A stretch of 64,000 bases of DNA from Lithospermum erythrorhizon (GCA_019722365.1 JADFUC010002358.1:1488001-1552000); one strand, 5' to 3'; shown: positions 32,752 through 44,640, numbered from the stretch's first letter. Numbers and translations: made by a program. Notes: a model not told the origin generated them from the sequence alone.

Positions 32752-34201
32752 TCATTTCATCTCCAAACTTCTGAATTCCAAAGCACTTGTCTTTAACCTT
32801 AGGAATTCAAAGGAAGCATTGTTACTGCTATTATTGGTACCATTGCTAGTACTGCAACTGCAATCTTTGCTGTTTTGAACCCCCAAACGGCATGCAAAAC
32901 ACAATGAACAATTGCTATCCGTTGATCTCATCCTCCCAATCTTGATCAACTGCTCATGATGATGAGTATGACCAGCCAGATGGATTGGTGGACTAATCTG
33001 AAGTTCAAGATTAAGGTCTGGGCATTTTTCTTCTTTAATATTCGGGGCGGCCGAGATGGTGGAGGCGGTGATCTTTTTTTCTTCGTCATTTATATTGGTG
33101 GTGGAAGTTGCACTACCAGCTGATGACGAAAATGAGATGGTGGTCGTGGTGGTTGCGCCGGTGGTGAATTCTTGATCTTGTGGTGGTGCTTGTTCGTTTA
33201 TAGAACGATGAGTGGCGGGGTCAATTCCACGGCTTAAAAGCTTTCGTCTAATATGTGTATTCCAATAATTCTTTATTTCATTATCAGTTCTTCCTGGTAA
33301 TCTTCCAGCTATAAGTGACCACCTATAAATTCAATTTCAACATTTCCATATTGAGTACAATATGTGTTGTGTTAATTTTAACAATAAACCGATCAATTAA
33401 TTGACTCACAACAAATAATCATCATCTTAATCATCTTAATAATAAGACAACACTCCTACGGTCCCACCCTTCATCATTTCATCAAACCAATTCCTTATTC
33501 ATTTAACTCACTAAACGTCTAAACTCTAAACAAAATAAACTTGACATGCGATGAAAATGAATCACAAGCGAAATTAGTCCAGGTCCACGAAAAGTAGCCC
33601 AATTCAAACACCAATAGAATAATAGCTAAATGATTTATTGAAATACATATAATAATATTTTTTTTACTTTACTTCTAGATAAAACTTTATGTCACGAGAA
33701 AGAAATTTGAAGTCAATACATTATTTTAGCTATGTACGATTGATTGAATTCTATAGCTAAGGATCATAAGAATATTGAATTGGTCTAATAAGACTCTAAA
33801 CATATCGAGATTAAACAATAAACTATATATCATCAACATGGCGGGAATTAAATGAAGACATAATAACATGCCAACAATTTAGGACATGATATATATATAG
33901 GCCGGAAACAGAAAAACAATTTTGTGGCATGGACTTACTTGTTACCAAGAAGACTATGGAGTTTGATAATGAGTTCATCTTCTTCTTCAGTAAAATTCCC
34001 ACGTTTAAGGTCAGGTCTCAAGTAATTGATCCAACGGAGGCGGCAACTCTTGCCGCAGCGGAGAAGGCCGGCGGCTTTAGGAAGAGAACGCCAACAACCT
34101 TCACCATGAGCTTTAATATAAGAAATTAGTCGATCATCTTCTTCTTTAGTCCAAGCTCCTTTGTTTGTATGAGCCTTCTCACAACAAGGAGACCTTCCCA
34201 T
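32752..34201 (-). CDS. MYB4-like: R2R3-MYB transcription repressor, subgroup 4 (MYB4-like)
   Basis: Two exons give a 277-residue protein: exon 1 34201-33939, intron 33323-33938, exon 2 33322-32752. The ATG at 34201 gives the canonical MGRSPCCEK start. R2 (about residues 13-63) keeps three tryptophans. R3 (about 66-114) has F70 in place of the first and W89 and W108, with the bHLH-binding signature E76-L77, K80, L84, L91, R95. [12 protein letters not shown] follows R3. [12 protein letters not shown] at 189-200 is the EAR repression motif. C226, C229, C232, C242 and C244 form the subgroup-4 zinc-finger-like motif. The tail ends FRSLEMK. Family members (Arabidopsis MYB4, MYB7, MYB32, MYB3) act in the nucleus to repress phenylpropanoid, lignin or flavonoid genes such as C4H through AC elements and bHLH partners. 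All key residues and splice sites are intact, so it is probably functional. The exact ortholog is not resolved. Confidence 0.96.
33323..33938 (-). other. Intron of the MYB gene (616 bp)
   Basis: The donor is AACAA|GTAAGT at 33938 and the acceptor TTTATAG|GTGG at 33323. The intron splits the lysine codon 88 (AA|G) just before W89 in R3, a position used by many plant R2R3-MYB genes. Joining restores [13 protein letters not shown]. It is AT-rich, with no transposon recognised. A second conserved intron, in R2, is absent as in subgroup 4. Confidence 0.95.
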
Positions 34202-34330
34202 TATTATTATTATTTGCCAAATATCTTTTACCTACTACTACCAAGCACTATAGTTTTATCTCCTCCAATCTCTTTCCTTCCCCTTTTTTGGGGGTATGTA
34301 TATATATACTATTTTGGGTTGGTTGTTTTA
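34202..34330 (-). promoter_or_regulatory. Core promoter and 5' leader of the MYB gene
   Basis: On the minus strand a TATA box (TATATATA within 34297-34309) lies about 100 bp upstream of the ATG, placing the transcription start near 34265-34275 and leaving a leader of roughly 65-75 nt. An AC-II-type MYB site ACCAACC occupies 34317-34323, just upstream of the TATA box. AC elements are the known targets of this MYB subgroup and of its activator counterparts, so autoregulation or activation by lignin-type MYBs is plausible but inferred. Confidence 0.6.
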
Positions 34331-35080
34331 AACTTGAGAGGATTTTTGTTTTGGGAAACTTAACCTTAGCAATGCTAGAATGGTCAAGAGGAATGGGGTT
34401 TTATACAATAATATTAAGTGTTTTTTTACTGTCGAGTGTTGGGAGGGGGATGTGTAATAATGTGTGGGGTAGGGTGAGCTTACTAAGAGCTTCTAGATGC
34501 GAGTTGGTGAGGCAGGTTAGAGGCACTTTTAATATTCGATGAAATATAGGAGTACTTAAAAAATGATAGCATTTTTAATATATTTTAGTATTAAAATGGT
34601 TAATGCAATGCAAATCAAATTTATATGTGTTAATTGAATTATAAAACTAAATGTAGTAAATAATACCAAATTAATTTATTAAATCCAATTCAAAAGCTAA
34701 ACGAGTAATAATAGATTTGCAATATATTATAAGCATTATTATCGCTTGCTATATATATTTAAATCGTGAGAGGTGGGGGAGAGAATCAATAAGTATGTAT
34801 TAATTATAGGTAATCTCAGGTAGGTGTAAAGTGAAGTGAGACAAGGTGCAATTTTGGCCTTTCTTTTGTCTAATCTCTAAACGAACAACCACCTAATAAT
34901 TAATAGACTACATATAACCAACTCCTTACAAAATCTTCCTCTATCTTAATGGACGACATATATGCACCAGAAAGTGCACAACTTAGTCAACAAAGCAAAT
35001 ACTAATTTAACGTACTAGTTTGTTTTTGGTGCTCAGGACATCCTACGCTAATATATGTACTCTTAGCTAGCTAATGATAA
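34331..35080. other. Upstream region of the MYB gene
   Basis: No transposon is recognised here, so most of it may be native promoter. Weak MYB-like sites on the minus strand include CACCAAC near 34505 and CTAACCTGCC near 34513. The frames at 34165-34542 (plus) overlap the promoter and have no recognisable domain. Confidence 0.45.
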
Positions 35081-35084
35081 TACA

Positions 35085-35700
35085 CACTATTAAAAAAAAA
35101 ACTTATACATCACTCAAAAAAAGACTTAGACAACACAAAAAAACATCATATTAAGTAAGTAGTGCCATCTAAACAAAATCACTTGACAAGGCCACAAGAT
35201 AACAATACAAAGCATTTAGACAGCATCACATTTGAATGAATGCCCTTGATTACCGATAAGATGTTAATACAAAACTTAGACGCAAGCCATAAGCGTTGTC
35301 TAAGACAACTTAGATCAAGGCTTGCTTTTGAGCTGCTGTCTAAGATTAAATCTTGCATATCACTATCCGAAATACAGAAGTGTTTTTTTTCGTTTTTTAA
35401 TATAAAAGCGGTTCCTTTTATGCCCTTTTTTATATAAAATACGACAATAAATATATATATATATATAAAATGCTAATAAAAAGCCCTTTCATTCATTCAT
35501 CAATCGTTTCATATATACACAATTCATTAGAGATTTTGTTCAAGAAACATCAATTGAACGATCAAATTCAACTCTAAAAATAATTACGTACATATTCACG
35601 TTCTAAAGCATCACCAACTTCGACACTAAAAATAACCACATATGATCGAACAAAAATAACCAAGTGACATTGAAGTTATCAAAACAAGTAATGTTACAAA
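35085..35700 (+). mobile_element. CACTA-like terminus with nested inverted repeats
   Basis: CACTATTAAAAAAAAAACTT at 35085 has the CACTA end form. It is followed by palindromic subterminal sequence: 'cttagac...gtctaag' arms at 35275-35281 and 35298-35304, and an outer pair 'tttagacagca' (about 35216) with 'tgctgtctaag' (about 35335). Motifs of this 'gttgtctaag' type are common in non-autonomous plant CACTA elements. No transposase is linked and the other end was not found, so the right boundary is a guess. Confidence 0.4.
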
Positions 35701-35938
35701 TGCAACTAAAGCTCGGCTATCTTGCACTACTATTTACTTATGTCTCTTCGAAAAACCCGTCAGCGTAATTCCTCCGAACATGCTCAATCTCTATCATCCT
35801 AAAGTCTTGCAGCTGGCCATTTATGGACATACTGAAAAATAAAAAAATTAACAAAAATTAAGTATAATCCATGAATTTATTATATTCATCAATATAAACT
35901 TCTAAATAATATATAGTTACTAACCTAGCTTGGAACTG

Positions 35939-38210
35939 TGAATTCCACCCGCCCCTGTGTCGTACGCCTCGAGGTTGGGGAACTGGCCCCTAAATCTCGA
36001 CACGAGTCACCAATCTATGGACGACTAATTTTAAAAGAAACCCGTCTCTTAAACAACTCAACGAAACAAAGATACAACTGATAAAAATAATTTTTAAGAA
36101 AAGAATCCATCGTGGTATTCCTAACCACAACAACGACTAACATAAAACATAACTCCAAAGTGACCAAATAACAACCTACAAATAACAAAAGTATTCCCAA
36201 AATAACACCCAAGTACAACAACCACAATCCAACAAAATAAATAGATCAGTGAGGATCGACCGCCACCCGCCACCTAAGCTCTTACAAAGACAAACACCAA
36301 GAAACCTCCGCCGAAAGAAACAACCACCAACCTGGGCAATAAAATTGTCGCCTAGCTAATAGCGTGAAGCCGCGTTTCAAGAATATATACCCATGAATGA
36401 AATCAACTTCCAATCACGCAATAACAGATCAAAGGAATTAATATCAAGATACGATAGATAAAACGGTATATGATATTATTCAACTTACAATCTTAATATA
36501 AAGTCACTAGTAGATTCATTATCATTTCCATATGGTCATAAATTGTTACTAGCAAAATTATCCAAAATGATGGCAATCAACAATAACATACGTATATCAC
36601 AAGACAAAACTGTAACAACACGCACAACCAATCGAATTCTACTCTATCCAATCGGTCAAACGACAACCTCAACGAGTAAAAGTAACCCAAGAACCCAAAC
36701 CAACAATAGTATCAACTCAACAACTCAACAATAGTATCAACTCGACAACTCAACCATATTATCAACTCAACAACTCTATCAACTCAACAACTCAAGACCC
36801 AACAATCCTGGGTACAACTCAATATAAAGTCCGGTTTCTAAGCAACCCTAATCATGATATAACTCAACCTCAACTCCAGAGTGAGAAACTTATGTCTTCA
36901 TTTTATTGACAAAGTTTTATCAACGACCCAGAACGAGGTACGAACAATCACCTAATCGTTACTAGGCAAGGCAACTCACCAAATCGCATCAGAACGGCAT
37001 GATAAATTTGACAAACAACCTAACCGACAACATCAACTCATATACAACTCTTCCTCATACGACTCAACAACTCCTCAAAACACTGCATTTATTTTAGCAT
37101 CACAAACACAACGCGAACGACTCAACCTTAAGCAACGATAATCAACATATAATTCTAAATACAAAATCATATATATATAAACATACACATATCCATAATC
37201 AAATAGTTAATCGACACCAAGCGAGATAGGATACTCTCACCTCTAGCTACTAAACAAATTCCTCAAGAATCACAACAATGACCTTTCCCGCGATCAACTT
37301 AAAAACATTCTAATTATAATTAATACTTATAACAAAACTAGTAATATAACATTCTACCTACATATATAATCTCATATTGATACTCCCAAAATAACCCAAC
37401 GGTAAAGTCCATTATAGTTTTATTCCAACTTAAGTTCGTAACTTTCCATTTTTCTAATGATCGAGTTCCAATTACTAGTTTGAAGGTCCTAAATCGCTCC
37501 TTATATTAACAACTAATCTCATCACATTTCTAACCATCTTAATCACAAATCATTCACTATTCAATTCTGCAAAACCTATAATATCCTAACATGCTCTAAT
37601 CCCCTAAAAATCAACTTACACCTCAAACAACCCTAATAGTGCTCCAAGAAAGATTAATTTCTATCATTTAAAAACCATTTAGAAAAAGTCAACAAAAGTC
37701 AACTATAATCCTCAACATTTTCAACCCCATAAATCGATAATTATCAACTGTTATACGATAATCTAAGCTTAAATGACAATTCTATAACATAATAAATATT
37801 AAATCTCAAAGTCAACTCAAATTCCCAAAAAGTCAACATCCTCAAACTCAAGAAATACTCCAAAAGATTCGAAATACTTACCTCTCAACACGTGCAGAGA
37901 ATGGCTCGGGAAACTCTCCGTGAAATTTGCACCAAAAAGCCTCGCTAAACGAGGAAGAAATTAAAATTTTCGAGTAAAATAAGAGGAGTTCGCCATGCTT
38001 TGATGAAAGAAGAAGATGAAATGACGATGACAGCTAATTGATAACTATATAAGAAAGTCTCGTGGGTCCGCACGAAATATCTCAAGAGTCGCCACTTTCG
38101 CTCTATGCTTAGTTTCCTCTAGTCTCAAGTTTAACAACACAACTCTAACATAATTCTAATTTCTAACCGCAAATAATATTACAATAATACTCCACGGAAC
38201 GGTTATTACG
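35939..38210 (-). repeat. 3' LTR of the Gypsy element
   Basis: Reverse-complement partner of the solo LTR at 9404-11607 over its whole length. Both ends match: 'acccgcccctgtgtcg' on the left and 'aataatattacaataatact' near 38172-38191 on the right. It carries the GTTGAG-type minisatellite (about 36700-36800). Small open frames inside (36015-36227, 36543-36734) are repeat text, not genes. Confidence 0.85.
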
Positions 38211-39420
38211 CCTACTCCACCTAATGTGAATTTCACCCTAAATTTCCCAACTCAACAACCACGAAAGACCTGGGCTTAAACAACTCAAAGTCATAAACAC
38301 ATAAAACAAAATGTCTTAATTCTCACGAAAAGTCACAAGGGTAACTCCTCATATCATCCCTCGCTCCCATGTCGCTTCCTCTACATGCCGATTCCTCCAA
38401 TAACATCTCTTCACCAAGGCCACCACTTTGTTCTTCAATACCTTTCCCCTCCGATCCTCACCGATTTCTCCTAAGGCGAGATCCTCTTCAAGCTCCACCT
38501 AAGCTAAGAATATCATACGACTCATCCCAACATACTTCCTCAGGCACGACACATGGAATACATTATGAATTCTGTCCAACTCCGAGGCACGCTAAACGGT
38601 AAGCTATGGGTCCCACTCTCGCTTAAAATCTTAAACGGTCCAAGTATAACGGGGGCCTAAATCCCCCTTTCCTCCCAAACCGCATTACTTCCCTTCCATG
38701 TATATCCCCGCATGATCTCCAACTTCAAGGACAAGTCTACCCGCCACGACAAGATATTTCTTCGCCTGGCCCCGCGCTATCCTCAAGTTTTCCCTCAGAC
38801 AAACTTGATCCCCCACCCTAATCCCCCTAACTAACCTCTGAACCATAAACTTTCCTCTCCCACTCGGCTCCAATGCATCTGGGCCCTATTGCTCCGCCCA
38901 TACAATGCCCTTCAAACGGGTGCCATCGATACTAGCATGAAAAACCGTTGTTATATCGCGAACTCCATCTTAGGCAACTCACATCCCAACTCCTGAAAAC
39001 CCTAACACAAGTCCGAATCATATCCTCCAAAGTCCGGATTGTTCTGATCGCCCATCCGCCTGGGGTGGATGGAAAGATGTACTAACTCCACCGAGTCCCC
39101 TAACGCCCCGGAAACCCCCTCCTAATCTCGAGGTGTATCTCAGATCGCGGCTCTAAAACGACGACACCGAACCCCACGCAATTTCACAATCGATCAACAT
39201 ATATCTTCGCCAACCTCTCCGTCCATCGGTAGATTCGATAGGTAAAGTAAAATGAGCCGACTTCGACAGCCTCTATCCACAATCAAATTCGCATCCCACC
39301 ATTCCGCCTCAATGACCCAGAAGACTTTAATACAAAGTCCATGGTAACATTTTCCCAGCCCACTCAGAATGTGAAGAGTCCGCAACAATCCCGCGGATGT
39401 CTATGCTCCACCTTCACCGC
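38211..39420 (-). pseudogene. Gypsy integrase C-terminus and chromodomain, with integrase core
   Basis: On the minus strand WENVTMDFV near 39360-39335 is the start of the integrase catalytic core (RNase H fold), followed by a decayed segment with VEVGSFY where family members have a KSAHFL-type motif. RIARGQAKKYLV (about 38780) and VLEVGDHA (about 38710) belong to the integrase C-terminal region. Near 38480-38370, KVLKNKVVALVKRCYWRNRH and VEEATWE read as the chromodomain-like tail. The core residues between them are interrupted by frame changes. Integrase inserts the cDNA; the chromodomain directs it to chromatin marks in known chromoviruses. Confidence 0.82.
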
Positions 39421-40543
39421 CGACAAACCAAACATTTAGCCACCACCTAATTCTCTTCATTCCCGGTCACTGTAAAGCTTGGCCCCCAAGTCCCCTGTAC
39501 ATTCAAGGCTAACAATCTCGACGCATTCTATAAGTTAGCTTGATTAGCGAGCCTCGTCAAGAATCTCTTTCTTCAACTCATCCGAATCCGGCACACATAA
39601 CCTTCCCCCATTCATCCTCGTAGCTCCATTCTCGCTAACTCAGAATCCTTTCTGACCCCATCCTTTACCTCCCCGATGATTTTCTGTAGCTTTTCATCTT
39701 GCTGCTGCAACTCCAAAATACGGTCAGAAAGTACAGGTCGAACCTTCACATAAGCCAACAACTCACCACTAATGCCATACCCAACTCAACCCAAGCCGCT
39801 TTCCATTCCCCGTTTTTGGCTCCTTCGCCTCTTCCGACTCAAAGACCGCTACTACATTTGCTTTCCCCGGCGATATTCAATTGTCACATCATAGTCACTA
39901 TAACCTATCCACTCCTCTCGCCTCAAATTCGTGTCTCTCTGGCTGGCAAAAATTTCCAGACTTTTCTGTGTGATCAATGAAAATCCGACATCTAACCCCA
40001 TACAGTACGCTCTACAACTTCAATTCAAAAACAATCGCCGCCAACTCCATCATGTCCGGTAGTTCCTCCTCGTGGTTCCTCAACCGCCGAGAAGCATAAG
40101 AAATCACTCTCCCATCTCCTCACATACAGCCCCAACCCCCGCGCGAAGATCATCAGATCATGAAACCCCCATACCCGGATGGTAAAGCTAAAACCGACGC
40201 AGAGTCACTCTTGCCTTCAACCTCCTTGGAAACACCTCTCACATCCTCATCCCAAATAAAGTGGAACTCCCTTCCGGGGTCAACCTCCGGCCATCGGAGT
40301 CGCAATCAACCAGAAATTTCTAATAAACCTCCCTCAGTAATACCTGCATAAACCCAAGAAACTACTCACCTCGGTCACACTGCAGGTCGCCTCCCAATTA
40401 CTCACAAAATTCTCTCACTTCGAGGGTCCACACAAATACTCATGGGATATAACATGGCCCAAGAACCCAGATTTCTCCAACCGTAGACTACATTTGCTAA
40501 ACTTAGCGTATAATTGTGCCTTCAAAGTCTCTAACACAATCCG
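39421..40543 (-). pseudogene. Gypsy RNase H and integrase N-terminal region, heavily decayed
   Basis: Position in the element requires RNase H and the integrase zinc-binding domain here. I cannot read confident domain motifs; short frames on either strand are fragments. The assignment is by context. Confidence 0.5.
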
Positions 40544-41230
40544 TTAGTGTCTCGGCCTTTCCACATCACTCGAGTAGATCAGAATATCATCAATAAACAC
40601 AATCACAAATTTATCCAAGAACTCCCCAAATACCCGGTTCATTAGATCCATAAACGCTGCTGGTGCATTAGTCAACCCAAACGGCATTACCATAAACTCA
40701 TAGTGCCCATACCTGGATCGGAAAGCTGATTTCGGAATGTCACCCTCCTTAATCCTCAACCTAGCACTTGATCTCAAATAAATCTTCGAAAATACTCGCA
40801 CCCCCTAACCGAGCCTAAATAAATCATCTATCCTCTAACGCGATAATGTTCTTGACGGTCACTTTATTCAACCCGCATGTAGTCGATACACAACCTCAAC
40901 GCACTCATCTTTTCTTCTTCACAAACGTAACTGTGCACCCCACGGAAGAAACACTGCCCAACAAACCCCTTATCAAGTAGTTCCTGTGAATCGAGTCTTC
41001 AACTCTCTCAACTCTGCTGGAGCCATTCTATACGGTGCAATAAAAATCGGTGCAGTACTCGGAACTACCTCAATCGCAAACTCCACTTCTCTCCGTGGTA
41101 AGCTCCGGCAACTCCTCCCGAAAACATCAACATACCAATAACAACTTGTACATCCTCTAACCCGCTCTCTCTCCAAGTCGACCACATACCCTTATACTCA
41201 AAGACAACCTTCTTCATCACCCCCGGCCTC
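40544..41230 (-). pseudogene. Gypsy reverse transcriptase pseudogene
   Basis: On the minus strand REVEFAIEVVPSTAPIFIAP followed by YRMAPAELRELK (about 41100-41010) is the Ty3/Gypsy RT approach. Further on, [32 protein letters not shown] and [14 protein letters not shown] (40730-40560) contain the MPFGLTNAP motif and the catalytic FIDD. The segment between is interrupted by stops and frame changes. RT copies element RNA into cDNA; this copy is non-functional. Confidence 0.92.
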
Positions 41231-41811
41231 CAAAGTGTTTAAATAAAAACTTGATGGAAAAATCTTCCTATCTCAAACACAACATCGCCTTACCCGACTA
41301 GCAACATAATCTCCTTTTGCGATGGCAAATAATTTAGCAATGATGTCTCTCAACTACTAATTCCTTCAAGATAATATCAAATCTACCAATTCAAACGAAA
41401 AGTAGATCCACCACCAACAAATTATCATGACACTCTTAAGGACAATCTCTATATACATATCTTAACCTCAACCGACCTCCCCACCGGTCATAATATAAAA
41501 AAAGAGAACAAGTAAAGACTCCCTGATAAAGGTAAAACATCCACAAAAAATCCGTGAAATAAAAAGAACGAGTAGCCTTAATCTCAAAAATACCCCGGCC
41601 TCCAGATTGGGGCCACAACAACAAGGTACTGGCCACAACCTCGAGTGTCCAATGCCTCCTGCTGAGTGACGGCATTGATCTGGCCTCTCGCAAGACCGCT
41701 TCCACAAGCACCGCCATGCCTCCTTGGGGTGGCTCTCCCAACTCCACGACCCTGACCTCCGCGGCCTCCAAAACGTCCTCCTCTGCTCCCCTGGTACCCT
41801 CCTCTCATAGA
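41231..41811 (-). pseudogene. Gypsy gag-pol junction and protease region, decayed
   Basis: Lies between gag and RT, where the aspartic protease belongs. Glycine/arginine-rich frames (for example GGRFGGRGGQGRG near 41770) suit the gag C-terminal linker. No DSGA-type protease motif could be read with confidence. Confidence 0.5.
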
Positions 41812-42916
41812 TCATACCGGGTAACGATGCACTAGCTCCGCCCCACTCCGGAATATTGGGGACAAGGCTTCTCGCCATGTGTCCGCATCGACATCGAAGC
41901 AAATCATCTCTCTCTCCCGACAATCCTGCATCCTATGGCCCATCTGCCCACAACCAAACATCGACGTAGCTGAACCTCGCAATACCTCCTCCGCATCCAC
42001 CTGCATCTAAATTTATACCCTTGGGAAAGGTTGCTGCATAAATCGGGCGGACGGGCGACCGAAACGACCAGCCGGGCGAAGTCGGCCGAAAGCGTCCTCC
42101 TCTCGGAACCTCGAATTGTATGGTCCACCGGCATTTCATACCTCCCCGCTGCACTTTCACCTTCCGCCTGTGCTCCGCCAATTCCATTCTACTCTCAATA
42201 CGTAGTTCCTCACCTATGGAAACCGGGTGAAAGTCATCAAAGATATATGGTGACGAATCTCCTATATCAACCCATTCGAATTGAGATCCCTCCCGCTTCC
42301 TCGCCGCGCATACTGAAGTAAAGCGACATATAACTCACTAAACCGCCTCTCAGATTCTCAATGATCGATCACCTCAGTCAACAAAAATCGATCCTCTCCA
42401 AAGCAAACACAGGTGTTCAACAATTCTCCGAATACACAAAGCGCCCTAAGTCACTCATCCTCCCCTCTAGCACATACCTCACTAATCACGAAATACCATG
42501 TAGTCCTGTTGGCGAACCTGACCCTCAGCTCACCCTCAATACCCATGGGCTCAAAAATGGTCTCCAAATCTCTAATGAACTCAATGGCATCAATCGGTGA
42601 ACCCACTCCATGAAACTTCGGGGGATCTCTTCAGAATCCTGGCCAAATGTACCATTTCTCGAAAGACGCCTCCTCACTGGACTACCTACATGCGCGTGTC
42701 CCACCCCTCCTCAACTCCGCACCTCATCCTCAGCTAAATGAGTCAACTGGAACATCAGGGTGTACACCGGAACTCAAGCAGCCCACACCGGCCCACCGCC
42801 CCCACAACTCCACCGGCACGTCGGCCACCTCTAGCTCCACCTCTAGTACCCCTCGGTCTACCACGGGCACGTCCCGCGGCACGGGTCGCTCTACGCGTCT
42901 CCACTCTTGGTGGCAT
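41812..42916 (-). pseudogene. Gypsy gag pseudogene
   Basis: The likely start is the methionine at 42916 of MPPRVETRRATRAAGRARGR, a basic N-terminus usual for this group. A CCHC zinc knuckle reads approximately C-F-G-C-G-Q-M-G-H-R-M-Q-D-C at about 41970-41925, across small frame changes. RREMPEEF-like text at 42.1-42.3 kb is broken. Gag forms the particle that packages element RNA. Multiple overlapping short frames show frameshift decay. Confidence 0.78.
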
Positions 42917-43058
42917 CCTCAACAGTCTACGAAAACGAAAGAAAGACTTAGACTCCAGAAAAAGACTCAACCAGACAACTCAAAGAACACAACCCAGATA
43001 GACACATAACCACACAGACCACCAAAGAATATTTAAACCTACACTCGATACTCAAAAT

Positions 43059-43425
43059 CAGAACGACCCGCCCCAGTCATTTACCGAGGTTAGAATCGGC
43101 CCCAAATCTCGATTACCTCGAGTCACCAATCAATGGATGACTCAATTTTAAAAGGAAACCTCGTTTCGAAACAACTCAATAAAACAAGATACAACGGATA
43201 AAAATAATTTTTAAGAAAGAATCCATCGCGGGTATTCCTAACCACATAACAATGACCAATATACAACATAACTCCAAAGGACCAATACAACAACCTACAA
43301 TCCAACAAAAATCACAACTCAAAATAAACAACTATACGCGACAACAACCACAATCAATAAAATAAAGCGACGAGATCGACCACCCGGCCGCCACCTAAAC
43401 TCTACAAAGATAAACACCCGGCAAA
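43059..43425 (-). repeat. Truncated 5' LTR of the Gypsy element
   Basis: Aligns with the left 360 bp of the 3' LTR ('acgacccgcccc', 'ccccaaatctcga', 'gagtcaccaatc-atgga', 'aataatttttaagaa', 'gaatccatcg', 'aaccaca'). Similarity stops near 43425, so the outer ~1.9 kb of this LTR is missing or replaced. Only part of the LTR is left, so LTR divergence can be compared over about 360 bp. Confidence 0.8.
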
Positions 43426-43429
43426 GTAG

Positions 43430-44640
43430 ACTAAATGCAAAAATCACAAGTCAGTAATCAACTTTATCAATCAACGATCAAGAATTTCAAGTATCTACTT
43501 TATACTTGTTTTCAGATAATAATTCTACGTCAACCATTGATTTTGTTTCAACCTCTTTGCACTTGGGATACTACTCCTTTTGCTTGCTTGATAAGAGTTC
43601 ATGGCACTAAAAATATTGTACACAATAAAAAGTATTAAAGACTATAATTGAATATCATAATACTTTATATATAACGAAGTGATAATAAGGTGGTCAAGTT
43701 CTTTAAAATAATCGAGTCTCAAGATAAATATAAAAATGAGGCCTCCCTCTATCAATAATTTTCTTTTGTGTGTAAAATGAATAATCATATAAATTTAAAA
43801 GATGTACTTATTCAATATACTATTTCGAACATTCACTGAAGGCTCGTTGTAAAACAACATTACATTCATTTGAAAATTGAAATTTCTCCCGGCATTTCAA
43901 GCAAAATCATCAATCAACTCTTCAGAATTCAATTTTCTCCAAAAATCATACTCTATCAAGTATCACCGCCAACCCATTAAGTCTTTCCTAGGACATTGAA
44001 GAACGTATATAGGACTTTAACAACTTATCTAAAAGCTTCGTTTCCTAGACGCAACAAGCATCAGAATAGTCAACAATATTCTATAAGCAATAATCTATCG
44101 GGCAACAATCTAATGTTTCTAAAATTTCAAATATCAATCGGGCCCATCTTTCCTTCGCATAATAATTTCTAAGCAATTTTAACTCCACGCATAATTATCT
44201 CCATCAATACGTGATTGACCACTATCCGTAGTTTATTTTCATGAAGATTAGTGCAACGACCTTTAGACTCTTATCGGCCCAAAATATCAGAACTTGTCGT
44301 GAAGTGTGAACAAGAAATCAAAATATTTTCATATCATTTATATTGTTCAAATCGCTTATTGAGTGAAAAATTGCTCGATCAACAATATGTATTTAAGTAA
44401 TTAATTCTCGAATTCCATTCCTCCCTCCGATAACGGCGCACAAGCGCATCATTAGTACTTTCATCAAAATATTTTTTCTACTTAATTTCTCTCTTCTTTG
44501 AGGAAAACCGGATCAACATTCATTTCAAAGAAAGAATCTCTTTAGCTATAACAAGAGCATCCCAAACCGCTTTCTATTTTCAAATAAGAAATCAATCATT
44601 TCACTTAAAAATTAAAAATATCACGATCATATCCTCTTGA
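43430..44640. other. No recognisable gene; possible 3' tail of the hAT element
   Basis: Mid-AT DNA continuing in the direction of the hAT pseudogene. The dimerisation domain expected at the end of a hAT transposase was not recognised here by eye. Confidence 0.35.

Larger units (their letters stand above)
35939..43425 (-). mobile_element. Ty3/Gypsy chromovirus (Tekay/Del-like), decayed, 5' LTR truncated
   Basis: Minus-strand order from the right: partial 5' LTR (43059-43425), a degraded PBS at about 43042-43058, gag, protease, RT, RNase H, integrase with C-terminal chromodomain, polypurine tract (about 38211-38222, AGGTGGAGTAGG on the minus strand), then a complete 2.27-kb 3' LTR. The internal region is about 4.85 kb, a normal size for the group. 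The domain order with integrase after RT marks it as Ty3/Gypsy, and the chromodomain marks it as a chromovirus. All frames carry stops or frameshifts, so it is inactive. It lies immediately upstream of the MYB gene's flank. Confidence 0.9.

Noticed and set aside
33929..34542. Plus-strand frames overlapping the MYB gene
   Set aside because: They are antisense shadows of MYB exon 1 and its promoter.
38369..38602. Plus-strand frame rich in proline and serine
   Set aside because: It is antisense to the chromodomain end of the Gypsy element.
42031..43009. Plus-strand frames of 66-120 codons, proline/serine/threonine-rich
   Set aside because: They are antisense to the arginine/glycine-rich gag region of the Gypsy element.
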